Shown piece by piece: positions 54,517-63,130 of a stretch of 64,000 nt of DNA (its first letter is position 1; every line of letters starts with the position of its first letter). A model generated the notes under the pieces. The model had not been told where the DNA came from, did no database searches, and saw only the letters and a program-made list of their open reading frames with translations. Both the position numbers and the translations under genes were made by a program. The stretch is taken from assembly GCF_900162615.1 (NCBI RefSeq), contig NZ_FUFN01000010.1:378149-442148 (forward strand), given 5' to 3'. The DNA comes from Virgibacillus proomii. GTDB taxonomy: Bacteria > Bacillota > Bacilli > Bacillales > Amphibacillaceae.

Positions 54517-55801
54517 CTTCTATCCCTCCTCCTAATTTGATTATTTTGTCATAACTACTAGTTGCTAATTTGTAATACTGCATAGCTTCCTTATACCTAC
54601 CCTTTTTCTCTAGATGACCAGCAAACAATTTTGCATAAAATACTAAATATTGATAATCCTTTTTTTGCATTAGGTAAGGTATAAACTCTTTTTTTATTAT
54701 AGATTCAAATTTATTTACATCCCGACTTAACAATTTTGCATATGCTTGGATAATGTAGTTGTAAAACCTATAATATTCTTCACCTTTAACCAAACTAAGT
54801 GTATCTTCACCCAATCGTAAGTATTCTTTTGCTTTCAAATATTCGCTGTTTTTATAAGAAAATTGCATTAATCGAGTAATAGCTTCTAATTTGGATGCAC
54901 AATCCAAATCTCCACTTGCTAAAGCAAGTGAGTAATTTTTAATGGACTGTTTTGATTCTTCTACTATTAAATAAAAGCGACCTAGATTAAGATGGGTTAA
55001 CTGAATGATTTGTTCATCATTTTCTAATTTACCTAAACGCATAGCCTGATTGTAGTTTTTTATCGCAATATCATTCATTTTAATTCTTTGATATGATATT
55101 CCTAACAGTATATGGCATTGTGCACAGCGAACAAAATTGTAATCACGCTGAAACACAGTCATTGCTTTCTTTGCATAATTAATAGCTTCCATCCCATTTA
55201 ATAGTTTGCTGTGGGCGATTGAAAGGGCATAATGCAAATCGGCGATTTCGACTTCGTCAATGTTTGCTAAGCGAATCTTTTCCTCTGCCAATTGGTAACA
55301 TTGCATAGATTGTTGGTAGTCTTCTTTGAATGAGTAATAATCCCCTTTAAATTTATACCAATAGTAGGCATGTGTATCACTAAATGTGTCTACCATTTCA
55401 TGGAGATCATTTATTTGCTTCAAGGCTTTTTTGAAATCCCTTAAAACGATATAATAACGAATTTTATGTATTTCAAACGTTATCGCTTGGTCGTTAATGT
55501 TAGTACTAATTAGCTGTTGTAATTCTTCATACTTCTCTGTCATAACGCGTTTATCATACCTGTCAAACAGCATATCGTACCATTCTTTGCATTTTTTTTC
55601 TACTTCTAAATATTTTTTTTCATTATCGTTTATCTCTATCCCTAAACGATTACAAAGTAATTTTATAGTATTCGGGTTGACATCTGCCTTATTATTTTCT
55701 ATTTTAGACAGATAAGACACTGAAACAATGCCTTCTGACAATTCTTCTTGTGTCATATTACGCTTCTTTCGTTCTAATTTAATAAAAGAACCTATTTCCA
55801 T
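54485..55801 (-). CDS. RNPP-type quorum-sensing regulator (HTH + TPR)
   Basis: 438 residues from ATG 55801 (a TTG 3 bases earlier is possible). An N-terminal Cro/C1-type helix-turn-helix (IGSFIKLERKKRNMTQEELS, VSYLSKIENNKADVNPNT) is followed by about nine TPR helix pairs (FKKALKQINDL, YQQSMQCYQLAEEKI, AINYAKKAMTVF, AIKNYNQAMRLG, YKEAMQYYKLA), the layout of NprR and PlcR. TPR domains of this family bind a re-imported peptide. The gene for a matching secreted peptide overlaps its 3' end by 32 bases. An extended -10 promoter lies 48 bases upstream. Targets are unknown; the adjacent toxin locus is a candidate. Confidence 0.87.
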   Translation of the reverse strand: MEIGSFIKLERKKRNMTQEELSEGIVSVSYLSKIENNKADVNPNTIKLLCNRLGIEINDNEKKYLEVEKKCKEWYDMLFDRYDKRVMTEKYEELQQLISTNINDQAITFEIHKIRYYIVLRDFKKALKQINDLHEMVDTFSDTHAYYWYKFKGDYYSFKEDYQQSMQCYQLAEEKIRLANIDEVEIADLHYALSIAHSKLLNGMEAINYAKKAMTVFQRDYNFVRCAQCHILLGISYQRIKMNDIAIKNYNQAMRLGKLENDEQIIQLTHLNLGRFYLIVEESKQSIKNYSLALASGDLDCASKLEAITRLMQFSYKNSEYLKAKEYLRLGEDTLSLVKGEEYYRFYNYIIQAYAKLLSRDVNKFESIIKKEFIPYLMQKKDYQYLVFYAKLFAGHLEKKGRYKEAMQYYKLATSSYDKIIKLGGGIEDEKISSISDM

Positions 55802-55848
55802 CAAACCTTAATCACCTCAAACTCAACTCTTGTAAATTACTATCTATT

Positions 55849-55857
55849 ATTATAGCA
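55849..55857 (-). promoter_or_regulatory. Extended -10 promoter of the RNPP regulator
   Basis: On the minus strand TGCTATAAT (55857-55849), an extended -10 element with a perfect TATAAT. No good -35 box is present. Confidence 0.6.
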
Positions 55858-56108
55858 CAAATTAAAATAGTCTATGTTGGGAAAATAATCTGATTTTTGT
55901 TTGTTTTTCATATTAAAAACGGTTAATATCTGTTTATTTTTCTTTAAAAAGGAAAAAGAGATATTTAAAAGTGTCAAATCCAAAAGATTTAACGAATTAA
56001 TTTGTTATGGAGTTTCTGTGGGTATGATTTCCAATCCAAGACCTCAGTAAAATTAGATAATACATACAATCATGCCACCACTCCATATAAAAACTCCTTT
56101 TCCATTAA

Positions 56109-56433
56109 AATCCAAAAAGCATAAAAGAAGTTAATACCAAAAACATCGTAGTTGAAGGTAAAAGTTATGAATACAAAGCAATAAAAGAAGGGAGCACCCT
56201 TACTGTCAAGGTAACTGGAGAAGATGGCTACATAAAATTAACTAGAAATGGCGACAAGGTAGCTAAGGTAGAAAGTGATTTTCTGAAAAAACGATAAATT
56301 ACAAGTTAAAGAACAAACAGATAGCTTGATACAAAACATAAAAGAATATAAATCCATTTCTCATACTAGTGATGGTGCTGTTATAACTAATTTTAAGGCA
56401 GCAACTAGAAAGTTTCCACTTAATGATAATTAA
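56109..56433 (+). pseudogene. Frameshifted small protein gene, divergent from the RNPP regulator
   Basis: Frame 1 reads NIVVEGKSYEYKAIKEGSTL, TVKVTGEDGYIKLTRNGDKV and AKVESDFLKK, then hits TAA at 56295. Removing one A from the A6 run just before it gives NDKLQVKEQTDSLIQNIKEY and KSISHTSDGAVITNF, ending KFPLNDN and TAA at 56433. A single protein of about 105 residues seems to have been encoded; no start codon with a ribosome site remains upstream (TAA at 56106). The family is not recognised. Its charged, beta-rich composition fits a secreted or toxin-associated protein. A hairpin follows. Confidence 0.5.
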
Positions 56434-56444
56434 CTAGGGATTGT

Positions 56445-56501
56445 AAAAACTGTGTCAGTAAGAATGCTTATGGCTCTTGCTCACACAGTTACAGTTTTTT
56501 A
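56445..56501 (+). terminator. Terminator after the frameshifted gene
   Basis: AACTGTGT (56448-56455) pairs with ACACAGTT (56483-56490), followed by ACAGTTTTTT. Confidence 0.5.
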
Positions 56502-56639
56502 TTTAGTATAGAGCCAAAAAATCTAAGCGAAAATGAAACAGCTGTAGCCAATGAGATCGATTGACCACAGCTTTTAAAATTTTTACGTGTTGTAAAATAA
56601 TCGATTGTTAAGGTTCGATACCGAAATCAGATCGATTAA

Positions 56640-57244
56640 TTATTTATTTGGGGGATTGCAAAAATTTTTAAGCACTAAAGCGTAATTACTAGTTTTTCGC
56701 CATGGCTCTAAATTCCATGGATTTTTTAAACCTCTTACTGTCTCAGTATGGCACCGTAATTTTGCCTTCATGCTTGCAGTATTTTTCCAGTTCTTAGTCC
56801 CTTTATGTTTATTATATATTACTTGCCATCTGTATTTTTCATAATGAGCTTGGACGACTGGATTAGGGTGTTTCGTCATACAAGTTTTTTAGAGTAAACG
56901 GATAAAGCAATTCCGTCAGATCGTTTTCTCCATTTAGAATTGGAATAATAATCGGAAAATTTGGTCGACGGATTTTTAGCCGCTACAGTTGCTACACTGT
57001 TATTCATTCCCAAATGTTCCCGTTCAAATCTATCAATTTCAGTTGTTTCATACACAGCATAAACAGCATCTTCACTTAATGGATCACCTGATAGTAAGGC
57101 TATAAAGGAATCCCCATCAGCAAAATCAATTTTGCCTTTTTTTGGAGTATACTCATAACCTAAATCATCAGTTTCTGCATTCGCAGTCATTGGAACATAA
57201 GTAAAAATAAGAATAAACAAGTAAGAACCCCAAAGTTTTTTCAC
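56640..57244 (-). pseudogene. DUF2599 secreted protein gene with a frameshift
   Basis: The first 122 codons encode a signal peptide (KLWGSYLFILIFTYVPMTANA, cleaved after Ala) and SDYYSNSKWRKRSDGIALSV. Reading ends at TGA, where a second frame of 79 codons opens with ATG overlapping the stop. The second part carries KNWKNTASMKAKLRCHTET and KNPWNLEPWRK, the C-terminal signature of DUF2599. The two halves correspond to one DUF2599 protein of about 200 residues; adding one A to the A6 run at 56885-56890 joins them. Two overlapping genes are possible but less likely. DUF2599 proteins are secreted; their function is unknown. Confidence 0.65.
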
Positions 57245-57364
57245 TTTTCCATCTCTTTTGCGCCAATATTTTATTTATTGCAATGATTATATTTATTTGT
57301 AAAAATGTCAATATTTTATGTTATAATATTGTAACAAAAGATTAAGGAGGTAGGAGGACTTTAA

Positions 57365-57661
57365 ATGTTAGGAGAAGAATTTACTTTGCTAGCGCCTTTA
57401 TTTTATCTTATACTATTTTTCACAATGGTAAATTTTCTATATTTAGCTTTTTTTCAGAATAAAATTAAGAGTAATTATTATGTGCTATTAAACTCAGTAT
57501 TTTTCCTAGTGATAGCCATGGTGCTATTATTTCAAGAGGGAGTCATAGTTGATGAATTTAATAAGTCACCAGGTTCTATGAATTTGATTCTTTCAATCAT
57601 TTCAGGGATTGTATTCTTAATAAGTTTATTTTTTATAAACAAAAAGAAAATAAGTAAATAA
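57365..57661 (+). CDS. Small three-helix membrane protein
   Basis: 98 residues, almost entirely three hydrophobic helices (FYLILFFTMVNFLYLAFF; YYVLLNSVFFLVIAMVLLF; NLILSIISGIVFLISLFFI) ending in a Lys-rich tail (NKKKISK). A very strong ribosome site (AAGGAGGTAGGAGG) precedes the ATG, so it is probably expressed. No family recognised. It lies divergent from the DUF2599 gene; in toxin islands such proteins can be accessory or immunity proteins, which is speculation here. Confidence 0.6.
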   Translation: MLGEEFTLLAPLFYLILFFTMVNFLYLAFFQNKIKSNYYVLLNSVFFLVIAMVLLFQEGVIVDEFNKSPGSMNLILSIISGIVFLISLFFINKKKISK

Positions 57662-57921
57662 TACTAAAAATCAATAGTTAAACCTCTATTGGAATGTAAA
57701 TGTCATTAGTTCTTTATTAGATTGGACTAGTGCCATTTCCTGTTTCTATACTAATCAGTAATTGCCAAGAGGTACGAAACAGGAAGTTCGCTCTCAAATA
57801 CTGTTGTAAAATATTTCATCCAAATTTTTTAAAATATCTCAATATGTTAAGAATACTAAACCTAATGAGACAGAATTTATAACTTCCGATAATATGTTAT
57901 GTAAACTAGAAAACTACATAA
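57662..57921. other. Short AT-rich gap
   Basis: Between the small membrane protein and the PemK-like toxin. No coding frame, repeat or clear terminator recognised. Confidence 0.3.
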
Positions 57922-58241
57922 CTATTTTTTATAATTATTAAACGCATTCACAATATCGTTAAACTCAAATGGATCTAAGTATCCCCTCTCCTTTATGTTT
58001 GCAAAAAAAGTAAATCGTTCCAGCCTATCAATCTGAACATAGGAAGTTTTAGTTAATCCAGAATGAGGGCTATTTTTTATCTGAATCCGATTTTGTTTAC
58101 GTGGTGTTCCTGTTATTTTTAACCCATAGACGTCTCCATCTTTTTCCTTGACAACAATAAGAAAGACAGGGCGTCTTTTTTGCCCTGCCCAGATCCTTTT
58201 TCATAGGGGAAATTTAAATCATATATATAACCCAGCTTCAT
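57922..58241 (-). pseudogene. PemK/MazF-like toxin gene, frameshifted
   Basis: Starts MKLGYIYDLNFPYEKGSGQG; one added A in the A6 run (58176-58181) restores KKRRPVFLIVVKEKDGDVYG, LKITGTPRKQNRIQIKNSPH, SGLTKTSYVQIDRLERF and a stop at 57922. RPVFLIV, GLKITGTPR and the TSYVQIDRLERF strand match PemK/MazF-family endoribonuclease toxins. The start overlaps the antitoxin stop as TAATG. As read, the gene gives a short nonsense peptide, so the toxin is dead unless the base is a sequencing error. Confidence 0.6.
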
Positions 58242-58435
58242 TAATCAATCTCCGTCCAAAATTTATAATTAGGATGATCAGGAGATATATCAACGTTTCC
58301 ATATTTATCAACTCGTAATGGTTTTTTATTAGGAAGTTTAGATATATCAACCTTCTTGGATATATTTTTTAGTATTTGATCATATTCTTTTTGTATTTGA
58401 CGTCTATTAGGACTTTTAACTACTGCATGAGCCAT
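58241..58435 (-). CDS. Putative antitoxin of the PemK-like toxin
   Basis: 64 residues (VVKSPNRRQIQKEYDQILKN ... PNYKFWTEID), charged, with no recognisable DNA-binding fold. The ATG at 58435 follows GGAG at 8 bases; a GTG at 58456 has no site. It directly precedes and overlaps the PemK-like gene as TAATG, the typical antitoxin-toxin order. The antitoxin family was not recognised. Intact while the toxin is broken, as often seen in decaying toxin-antitoxin loci. Confidence 0.5.
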   Translation of the reverse strand: MAHAVVKSPNRRQIQKEYDQILKNISKKVDISKLPNKKPLRVDKYGNVDISPDHPNYKFWTEID

Positions 58436-58636
58436 TTCTTCGTCTCCTTCGTACACATACCAAAATCACCTCTTGGATATTAGTATATGCGATATTATCT
58501 AATATATCAGAAAAATTAACTTTTGTCTAAATAGCACCTCACCTAAGATTAAGTATAAAATTCGTATTATTGAATCTTAACCGGCTAGGAGGGATATTGA
58601 GTTTCACAGTAAAAAGTGCGACAATATCCAGCTTAA

Positions 58637-59395
58637 CTAATGCGGTACAAATGAGATTGTAGTTTCCCGGAAAGGAGCTTGCTGATAAGCTGGAATTAAT
58701 CCTTTATCTACAATGCTTTCTGTAACTAACCATTTATACGGATAGGAAAAGGAAACTTCCGATACAAATGGAAAATCGGATAGAGCAACAGTGGTTTTAT
58801 CTTTCCAAGTAAGGTTAATTTTTTCCCCGGTAAACGATTCTAAGTTAGCCGGTAATGGAATTCCTTCTTTAAAAAAAGGGTGCTGATTGGTTCCTGGTTC
58901 ATTAAGGCAAATAAACAAAGAGAGATTATCACAAAGCTGTAACAGACTATAATATTTAGCAAATAATTCAGAATCAAAATTTCCTGCCATTTGAATAATT
59001 CGCTGTTGTCGCTGCTTTTCTTGTTTTACAAATTTGCGACTGATTGGGGAAGCATCACCTTTTAGAAAGCGGGTGTAATGAATACTGCAAAGTAAGCCTG
59101 CATATGAATCAACTGCTTCTACTTGATCAATACCGGAAGCATAGAGCATTGTTTTTGCGGAATTAGGAAAGTCAATAAAGCTGTATGGCTTTTCAGCTAG
59201 ATCATTCCAAAAGGGTTCCTGATCGAATGGTTTCCAACCAATATCATGCTTATCGATTGCATAAATCACAGACGCTTTATGTTCTGACTTAGGAAAGTGA
59301 ATTTCTTTCCATTTTTTAATCATATCACCTGAAGTTTGGGCATGATGGTCTTGTTCAATTAGGATATAACCGTTTTTATGCGCTCTGACGATCAA
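58637..59395 (-). CDS. DUF3891 family protein
   Basis: 252 residues starting at TTG 59395, chosen because AGGAGG lies 7 bases upstream. Conserved segments: LIEQDHHAQTSGDMIKKW near the N-terminus, YAIDKHDIGWKPFDQEP, SYAGLLCSIHYTRFLKG, and NFDSELFAKYYSLLQLCDNLSLFICLNEPG. The spaced His/Asp pairs (DHH, KHDIGW, CDNLSL) look like an HD-type metal site, suggesting a hydrolase; this is inference from motif pattern. Function of the family is unknown. Monocistronic. Confidence 0.85.
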   Translation of the reverse strand: MIVRAHKNGYILIEQDHHAQTSGDMIKKWKEIHFPKSEHKASVIYAIDKHDIGWKPFDQEPFWNDLAEKPYSFIDFPNSAKTMLYASGIDQVEAVDSYAGLLCSIHYTRFLKGDASPISRKFVKQEKQRQQRIIQMAGNFDSELFAKYYSLLQLCDNLSLFICLNEPGTNQHPFFKEGIPLPANLESFTGEKINLTWKDKTTVALSDFPFVSEVSFSYPYKWLVTESIVDKGLIPAYQQAPFRETTISFVPH

Positions 59396-59504
59396 AAGTG
59401 AACCTCCTTTCCTCCTTTGATTTATAGTTCGTTTACATATCAAGAGAGTTATGATTTTTTGCATTTAGAAGAAAAGTATAAGTACAGAATTGGATGACTT
59501 GGTA

Positions 59505-59800
59505 AAGTTTTATCCCGAATATAAGGCACCTTGAGGCTTCCACTTCAAGAGTTGTAGACGATACATAGAAGTCTAAATGGGAGATAACGGCACCTAAATT
59601 CTCGATTCGTTCGGGTCAACAAGACAAAGAAAGCTATGTCAGCGATGCATCGCAGTTTTTCTAGGAGAGGGTATGCTTCGATAGCGTCCGCACAGAAAAA
59701 GTGTACTTCTTTTTCAAGGATGTCCGAGATTCTAGTCTTTATTCTAACTCTATCAATAGGGGATGGACGAAAACTCCTATTGAATAAGTTTACCTTTTCA
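59505..59800 (+). repeat. Interspersed structured repeat, core copy with tail
   Basis: TTTTATCCCGAATATAAGGC, ACGGCACCTAAATTCTCGATTCGTTCGGG, then the tail with GGACGAAAAC between CAATAGG (59754-59760) and CCTATTG (59776-59782), followed by AATAAG. The 3' stem pairs but differs from other copies. A 67-codon frame within is discounted. Confidence 0.75.
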
Positions 59801-59997
59801 AGTTTTCAATGTAATAAATTAGGTTTCTACTCTAGGTAAGCTTCCATTCATTATTCCTTACCCGTATTTGTTGTTTTAAAAGCATAATCTTTATTGGTTT
59901 ACTTATAAATTAATTAAATTACTGTAATTGAATTTATAAACTCAATATTGCTATCCATTTTACTATTAATTTTTAAAAATTCAATAAGATAATTATA

Positions 59998-60026
59998 TTG
60001 ACATAGGAAGTATTAATAACTATAAT
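59998..60026 (+). promoter_or_regulatory. Perfect consensus promoter of the catE-like gene
   Basis: TTGACA (59998-60003), 17 bases, TATAAT (60021-60026): an exact sigma-A consensus. Confidence 0.85.
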
Positions 60027-60027
60027 T

Positions 60028-60044
60028 ACTTACAATTAATAAGT
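60028..60044. promoter_or_regulatory. Likely operator over the catE transcription start
   Basis: Inverted repeat ACTTA (60028-60032) and TAAGT (60040-60044) sits on the predicted transcription start just after the consensus -10 box. A MarR/DUF24-type repressor, as for B. subtilis catDE, would fit; that is inferred. Confidence 0.5.
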
Positions 60045-60127
60045 GTATATAAAAAAGTAACCTAATCAAAATATATTGGATCGTTAAATATAATGGCAAA
60101 CTGTCAACTAAAGAGGAGGAATCATCA

Positions 60128-60979
60128 ATGGAGAAGAAGTTTTTTAAAAATCCAGTCACATACGTTGGGGAAGTTCAGTTACATGTTACAAGATTGAAAG
60201 AATCCCTTTCGTTTTATCAGGATATTATTGGCTTTTCTGTCCTTGAAAAATCAAACCGAAAAGTAGTGCTAACAGCAGATGGGATAACGCCTTTACTTAC
60301 CATTGAACAACCCGAGAATATGGTAAGTAAGCAAATGGGAAGAACGGGGTTGTATCATTTTGCTATCTTATTACCAAGTCGGAAGGATTTAGCATCTTTT
60401 CTAAAACACTGTGTCCAATATAATATTCCATTCGGTTCTGCTGACCATGCTGTTAGTGAAGCCTTATATTTATCTGATCCGGATGGAAATGGCATCGAAG
60501 TATATCATGATCGACCTTCAACAGAGTGGAACTGGGTTCATGATCAAGTAACCATGGTAACAGAATCATTAGATATAAATGGAATACTAGCCGAAACAAG
60601 TGATCATTGGACAAAGCTTCCAAAGGAAACAATTATAGGGCATATCCATTTACATGTAGCCAATTTGCAGGAAGCAAAAAAGTTTTATGTAGATGGTCTC
60701 GGCTTATCGATTGTATCCCAATATCCCGGAGCACTCTTTATGGCAGCTGGAAATTATCATCACCATATTGCAATTAATAGTTGGAATGGAGAAGGAATTT
60801 CAGCACCAGATCAACATAGTGCAGGCTTGGGGTGGTTTAGCTTCATTATGCCAGATAATCAAGCCATTGAGACAGCAAAGAAATGCTTAGTAGAACTTAA
60901 AGTACCAATTAACAGTAGAGATGATTATCTCGAAGTGGCAGATCCTTCAGGTAACACGATTCATCTGAAAACAGAATAG
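60128..60979 (+). CDS. catE: Ring-cleaving dioxygenase, CatE-like (VOC)
   Basis: 283 residues with two vicinal-oxygen-chelate (glyoxalase-fold) modules. Metal ligands fit His in VQLHVTRLKESLSFYQ or GHIHLHVANLQEAKKFYV, the His in NYHHHIAIN, and a late Glu in DDYLEVADPSGN; GLYHFAILLPSRKDLASFL and AVSEALYLSDPDGNGIE are close to remembered B. subtilis CatE, a catechol-2,3-dioxygenase that protects against catechols and quinones. Ribosome site GAGGAGGA. It has a perfect promoter plus operator-like dyad, so it is probably tightly repressed and strongly inducible. An MhqD-like esterase lies 2.6 kb downstream. Confidence 0.88.
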   Translation: MEKKFFKNPVTYVGEVQLHVTRLKESLSFYQDIIGFSVLEKSNRKVVLTADGITPLLTIEQPENMVSKQMGRTGLYHFAILLPSRKDLASFLKHCVQYNIPFGSADHAVSEALYLSDPDGNGIEVYHDRPSTEWNWVHDQVTMVTESLDINGILAETSDHWTKLPKETIIGHIHLHVANLQEAKKFYVDGLGLSIVSQYPGALFMAAGNYHHHIAINSWNGEGISAPDQHSAGLGWFSFIMPDNQAIETAKKCLVELKVPINSRDDYLEVADPSGNTIHLKTE

Positions 60980-60987
60980 TTAAGTAG

Positions 60988-61023
60988 AACATTTGCACTT
61001 AATTTTTTGCAAATGTTTTTTAT
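60988..61023 (+). terminator. Terminator of the catE-like gene
   Basis: AACATTTGCA (60988-60997) pairs with TGCAAATGTT (61008-61017), followed by TTTTAT. Confidence 0.85.
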
Positions 61024-61039
61024 TATTTAGGAAAATATA

Positions 61040-61200
61040 TTCGTTTCTGTGTTAACTTTTTTGAAAATTAGCGTCGTCTAGCTTAAGTGTTTCAAGCGAT
61101 TTGCTTCCCTATGTTGTTTTAATTCCTCCTCTGGCAGCAACGGCTTCCCCGTCGGATTTCCAGTGCTTGCCAAGCTGGTTAAAACGCTTTTATATTCTAT
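61040..61200 (+). repeat. Left-end fragment of the interspersed repeat
   Basis: TTAGCGTCGTCTAGCTTAAG matches the left boundary of long copies; the rest is eroded. The remaining gap up to 61558 contains no recognised gene. Confidence 0.45.
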
Positions 61201-61558
61201 TTCATGAAGAAGAACAAGTTTTTATTAGGTTTCTTGAGCTTCTTTCGTTTTTTATCTAAAAAGTTATTTGGATGAGGAGATACAGTTTTACTCCATTTGA
61301 ATAAATGTAAATAAAATTTTAACAAATATGTTTACATTTTTTGATACTTTCTTTAATGTTAACACGTACTATAAATATATTTTTTAAAATTGGGTATATC
61401 AAAAGAACAAGTTTCTAATTTGTAGAGTGTACTTTCAATAATAGTTAGGGAAACGAAGAATAGGGCATAGTATGGAGTATTGTTTATGCAATTACATATA
61501 TTTCGTTGATGATAATATCCGGTTTTTAACAAAATAATAATCAAAAGGGAGATGAATC

Positions 61559-62512
61559 ATGGCATATTTACTATTAATTTTCGGTTTTGCCTTATTAATT
61601 AAAGGAGCAGATTTCTTTGTTGACGGTTCTTCCAATATTGCCAGATTGTTAAGAATTCCCCCTATATTAATTGGGTTAACGATTGTAGCATTTGGTACTA
61701 GTTCTCCGGAAGCTACAGTAAGTATTATTGCTGCTATGCAAGGCACAGCCGATGTTTCGATTGGTAATGTTGTTGGTAGTAATATTTTTAATTTAACCCT
61801 TGTTGTAGGGCTAGCTACAATTTTATTTCCAATTAAAGTGCAAAATGAAACGATTCGTAAAGAAATTCCATTTACATTGCTGGCGAGTATTGCTTTGCTT
61901 GTTCTAATTAGTGATACGTTTTTAGAGGAATTTAACATAAATTACATATCTCGAAGTGATGGGTTAATCTTTTTACTGTTTTTCTCCGTTTTCATGTACT
62001 ATGTTATCGAGGTAGCTTTAAAAAGCAGACAAGTCTCGGTGAAAGAAGATGTTCCAAGTGATATTCAATGGGGAAAAAATATTTTTATCACAGTACTTGG
62101 ACTAGCCGGTATTATCATTGGCGGACAAATGGTAGTTGATAATGGAAAAGAAATTGCCTATGCTTGGGGAATGAGTGAGGCACTTGTAGGCTTGACGATC
62201 ATTGCGATTGGAACCTCCCTTCCAGAGTTAGTTACATCGATTGCTGCTGCTTTGAAGAAGGAAAGTGAAATCGCATTGGGAAATATTGTAGGGAGTAATA
62301 TCTTTAATATATTATTTGTTTTGGGAGTTTCTGCGGTAATAAGTCCGCTTCAGGTAAATAGCAAAGTTATCACGGATATTATTTTGATGATTGTGCTAAC
62401 AGTCTTATTGCTTATCTTTTCACGAACTAACTACAAAGTTGGAAAAGCGGAAGGCTTCATCCTTGTTATAGGTTATATTTTGTATTTAACTTATATTATT
62501 ATTCGAAATTAA
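61559..62512 (+). CDS. Calcium/sodium antiporter, CaCA family
   Basis: 317 residues, about ten membrane helices in two inverted halves, each with an alpha-repeat: GLTIVAFGTSSPEATVS with GNVVGSNIFN, and GLTIIAIGTSLPELVTS with GNIVGSNIFN. The acidic residues in SSPEA and SLPEL bind Ca2+, and the GxxxGSNIFN segments line the pathway. It belongs to the YrbG/NCX-like prokaryotic exchangers and exports Ca2+ in exchange for Na+ or K+. Ribosome site GGGAGATG. Monocistronic. Confidence 0.92.
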   Translation: MAYLLLIFGFALLIKGADFFVDGSSNIARLLRIPPILIGLTIVAFGTSSPEATVSIIAAMQGTADVSIGNVVGSNIFNLTLVVGLATILFPIKVQNETIRKEIPFTLLASIALLVLISDTFLEEFNINYISRSDGLIFLLFFSVFMYYVIEVALKSRQVSVKEDVPSDIQWGKNIFITVLGLAGIIIGGQMVVDNGKEIAYAWGMSEALVGLTIIAIGTSLPELVTSIAAALKKESEIALGNIVGSNIFNILFVLGVSAVISPLQVNSKVITDIILMIVLTVLLLIFSRTNYKVGKAEGFILVIGYILYLTYIIIRN

Positions 62513-62610
62513 AAAAGTGGAGCGTTGTTTTAAGCAACTCTAGATATACGGAGAAATTTCAAATATGTTATTATACAATACAAACTGCATAAGAATTAGC
62601 AATCAGCAAT

Positions 62611-62648
62611 AAGACGCTTGGGGGTTTCTTTCCAAGCGTCTTTCATCA
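62611..62648. terminator. Terminator downstream of the antiporter gene
   Basis: AAGACGCTTGG (62611-62621) pairs with CCAAGCGTCTT (62632-62642); the T tail is short. Confidence 0.6.
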
Positions 62649-62809
62649 TGCGGTTATTTGTATTTAACTTTGTTTCCTAATGTAATGTATGGAAACTTCA
62701 TATGTTCCTCATTTTTTAAAAAGAATAAAACTTATTTACCATTAAAACATCGGTTAGTATACCTTTTTCCACTGTTTTTTGTAATTGCCAATGATTTTTC
62801 AGGATGGAT

Positions 62810-62990
62810 ACCTTTTTATCCCGAATATAGCTGGTAGTTAGACTTGTTCTTCCATGCTACGAAGTGAAAAGAAAAGTGTGAGACCTAACTGTAAATGAAA
62901 TATCCGATTCTGTTCAGAGGATTAGGTCCCCCCTTGCGGTACTAACAACGGTGTGGGGGATAAAAAACTTTATTTCCTATAAGGAGCCGT
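62810..62990 (+). repeat. Interspersed repeat, core copy
   Basis: TTTTTATCCCGAATATAGC, stem AGTTAG/CTAACT, ATATCCGATTCTGTTCAGAGG, CCCTTGCGGTACTAAC and GGTGTGGGGGATAAAAAACTT. Compared with the copy at 10061 it keeps CCGATTCTGTTCAGAGG. Confidence 0.7.
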
Positions 62991-63084
62991 AAAAATGAAT
63001 GTCGAACGCCAAGAGGGTCGGGTGTAGTGCGTTTGTCAATTCCTTAATGCTCACTTTATTCCGCTTACCATTGACAATCTAAAA

Positions 63085-63126
63085 TAAAAAGGAATAATGA
63101 ACCAAAATGTATGGTACTTATTCCTA
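63085..63126 (-). terminator. Terminator of the 45-codon membrane peptide gene
   Basis: Read on the minus strand, AGGAATAAGTACCA pairs with TGGTTCATTATTCCT and is followed by TTTTTATTTT. It lies 5 bases beyond the stop codon of the small gene. Confidence 0.7.
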
Positions 63127-63130
63127 CCCA

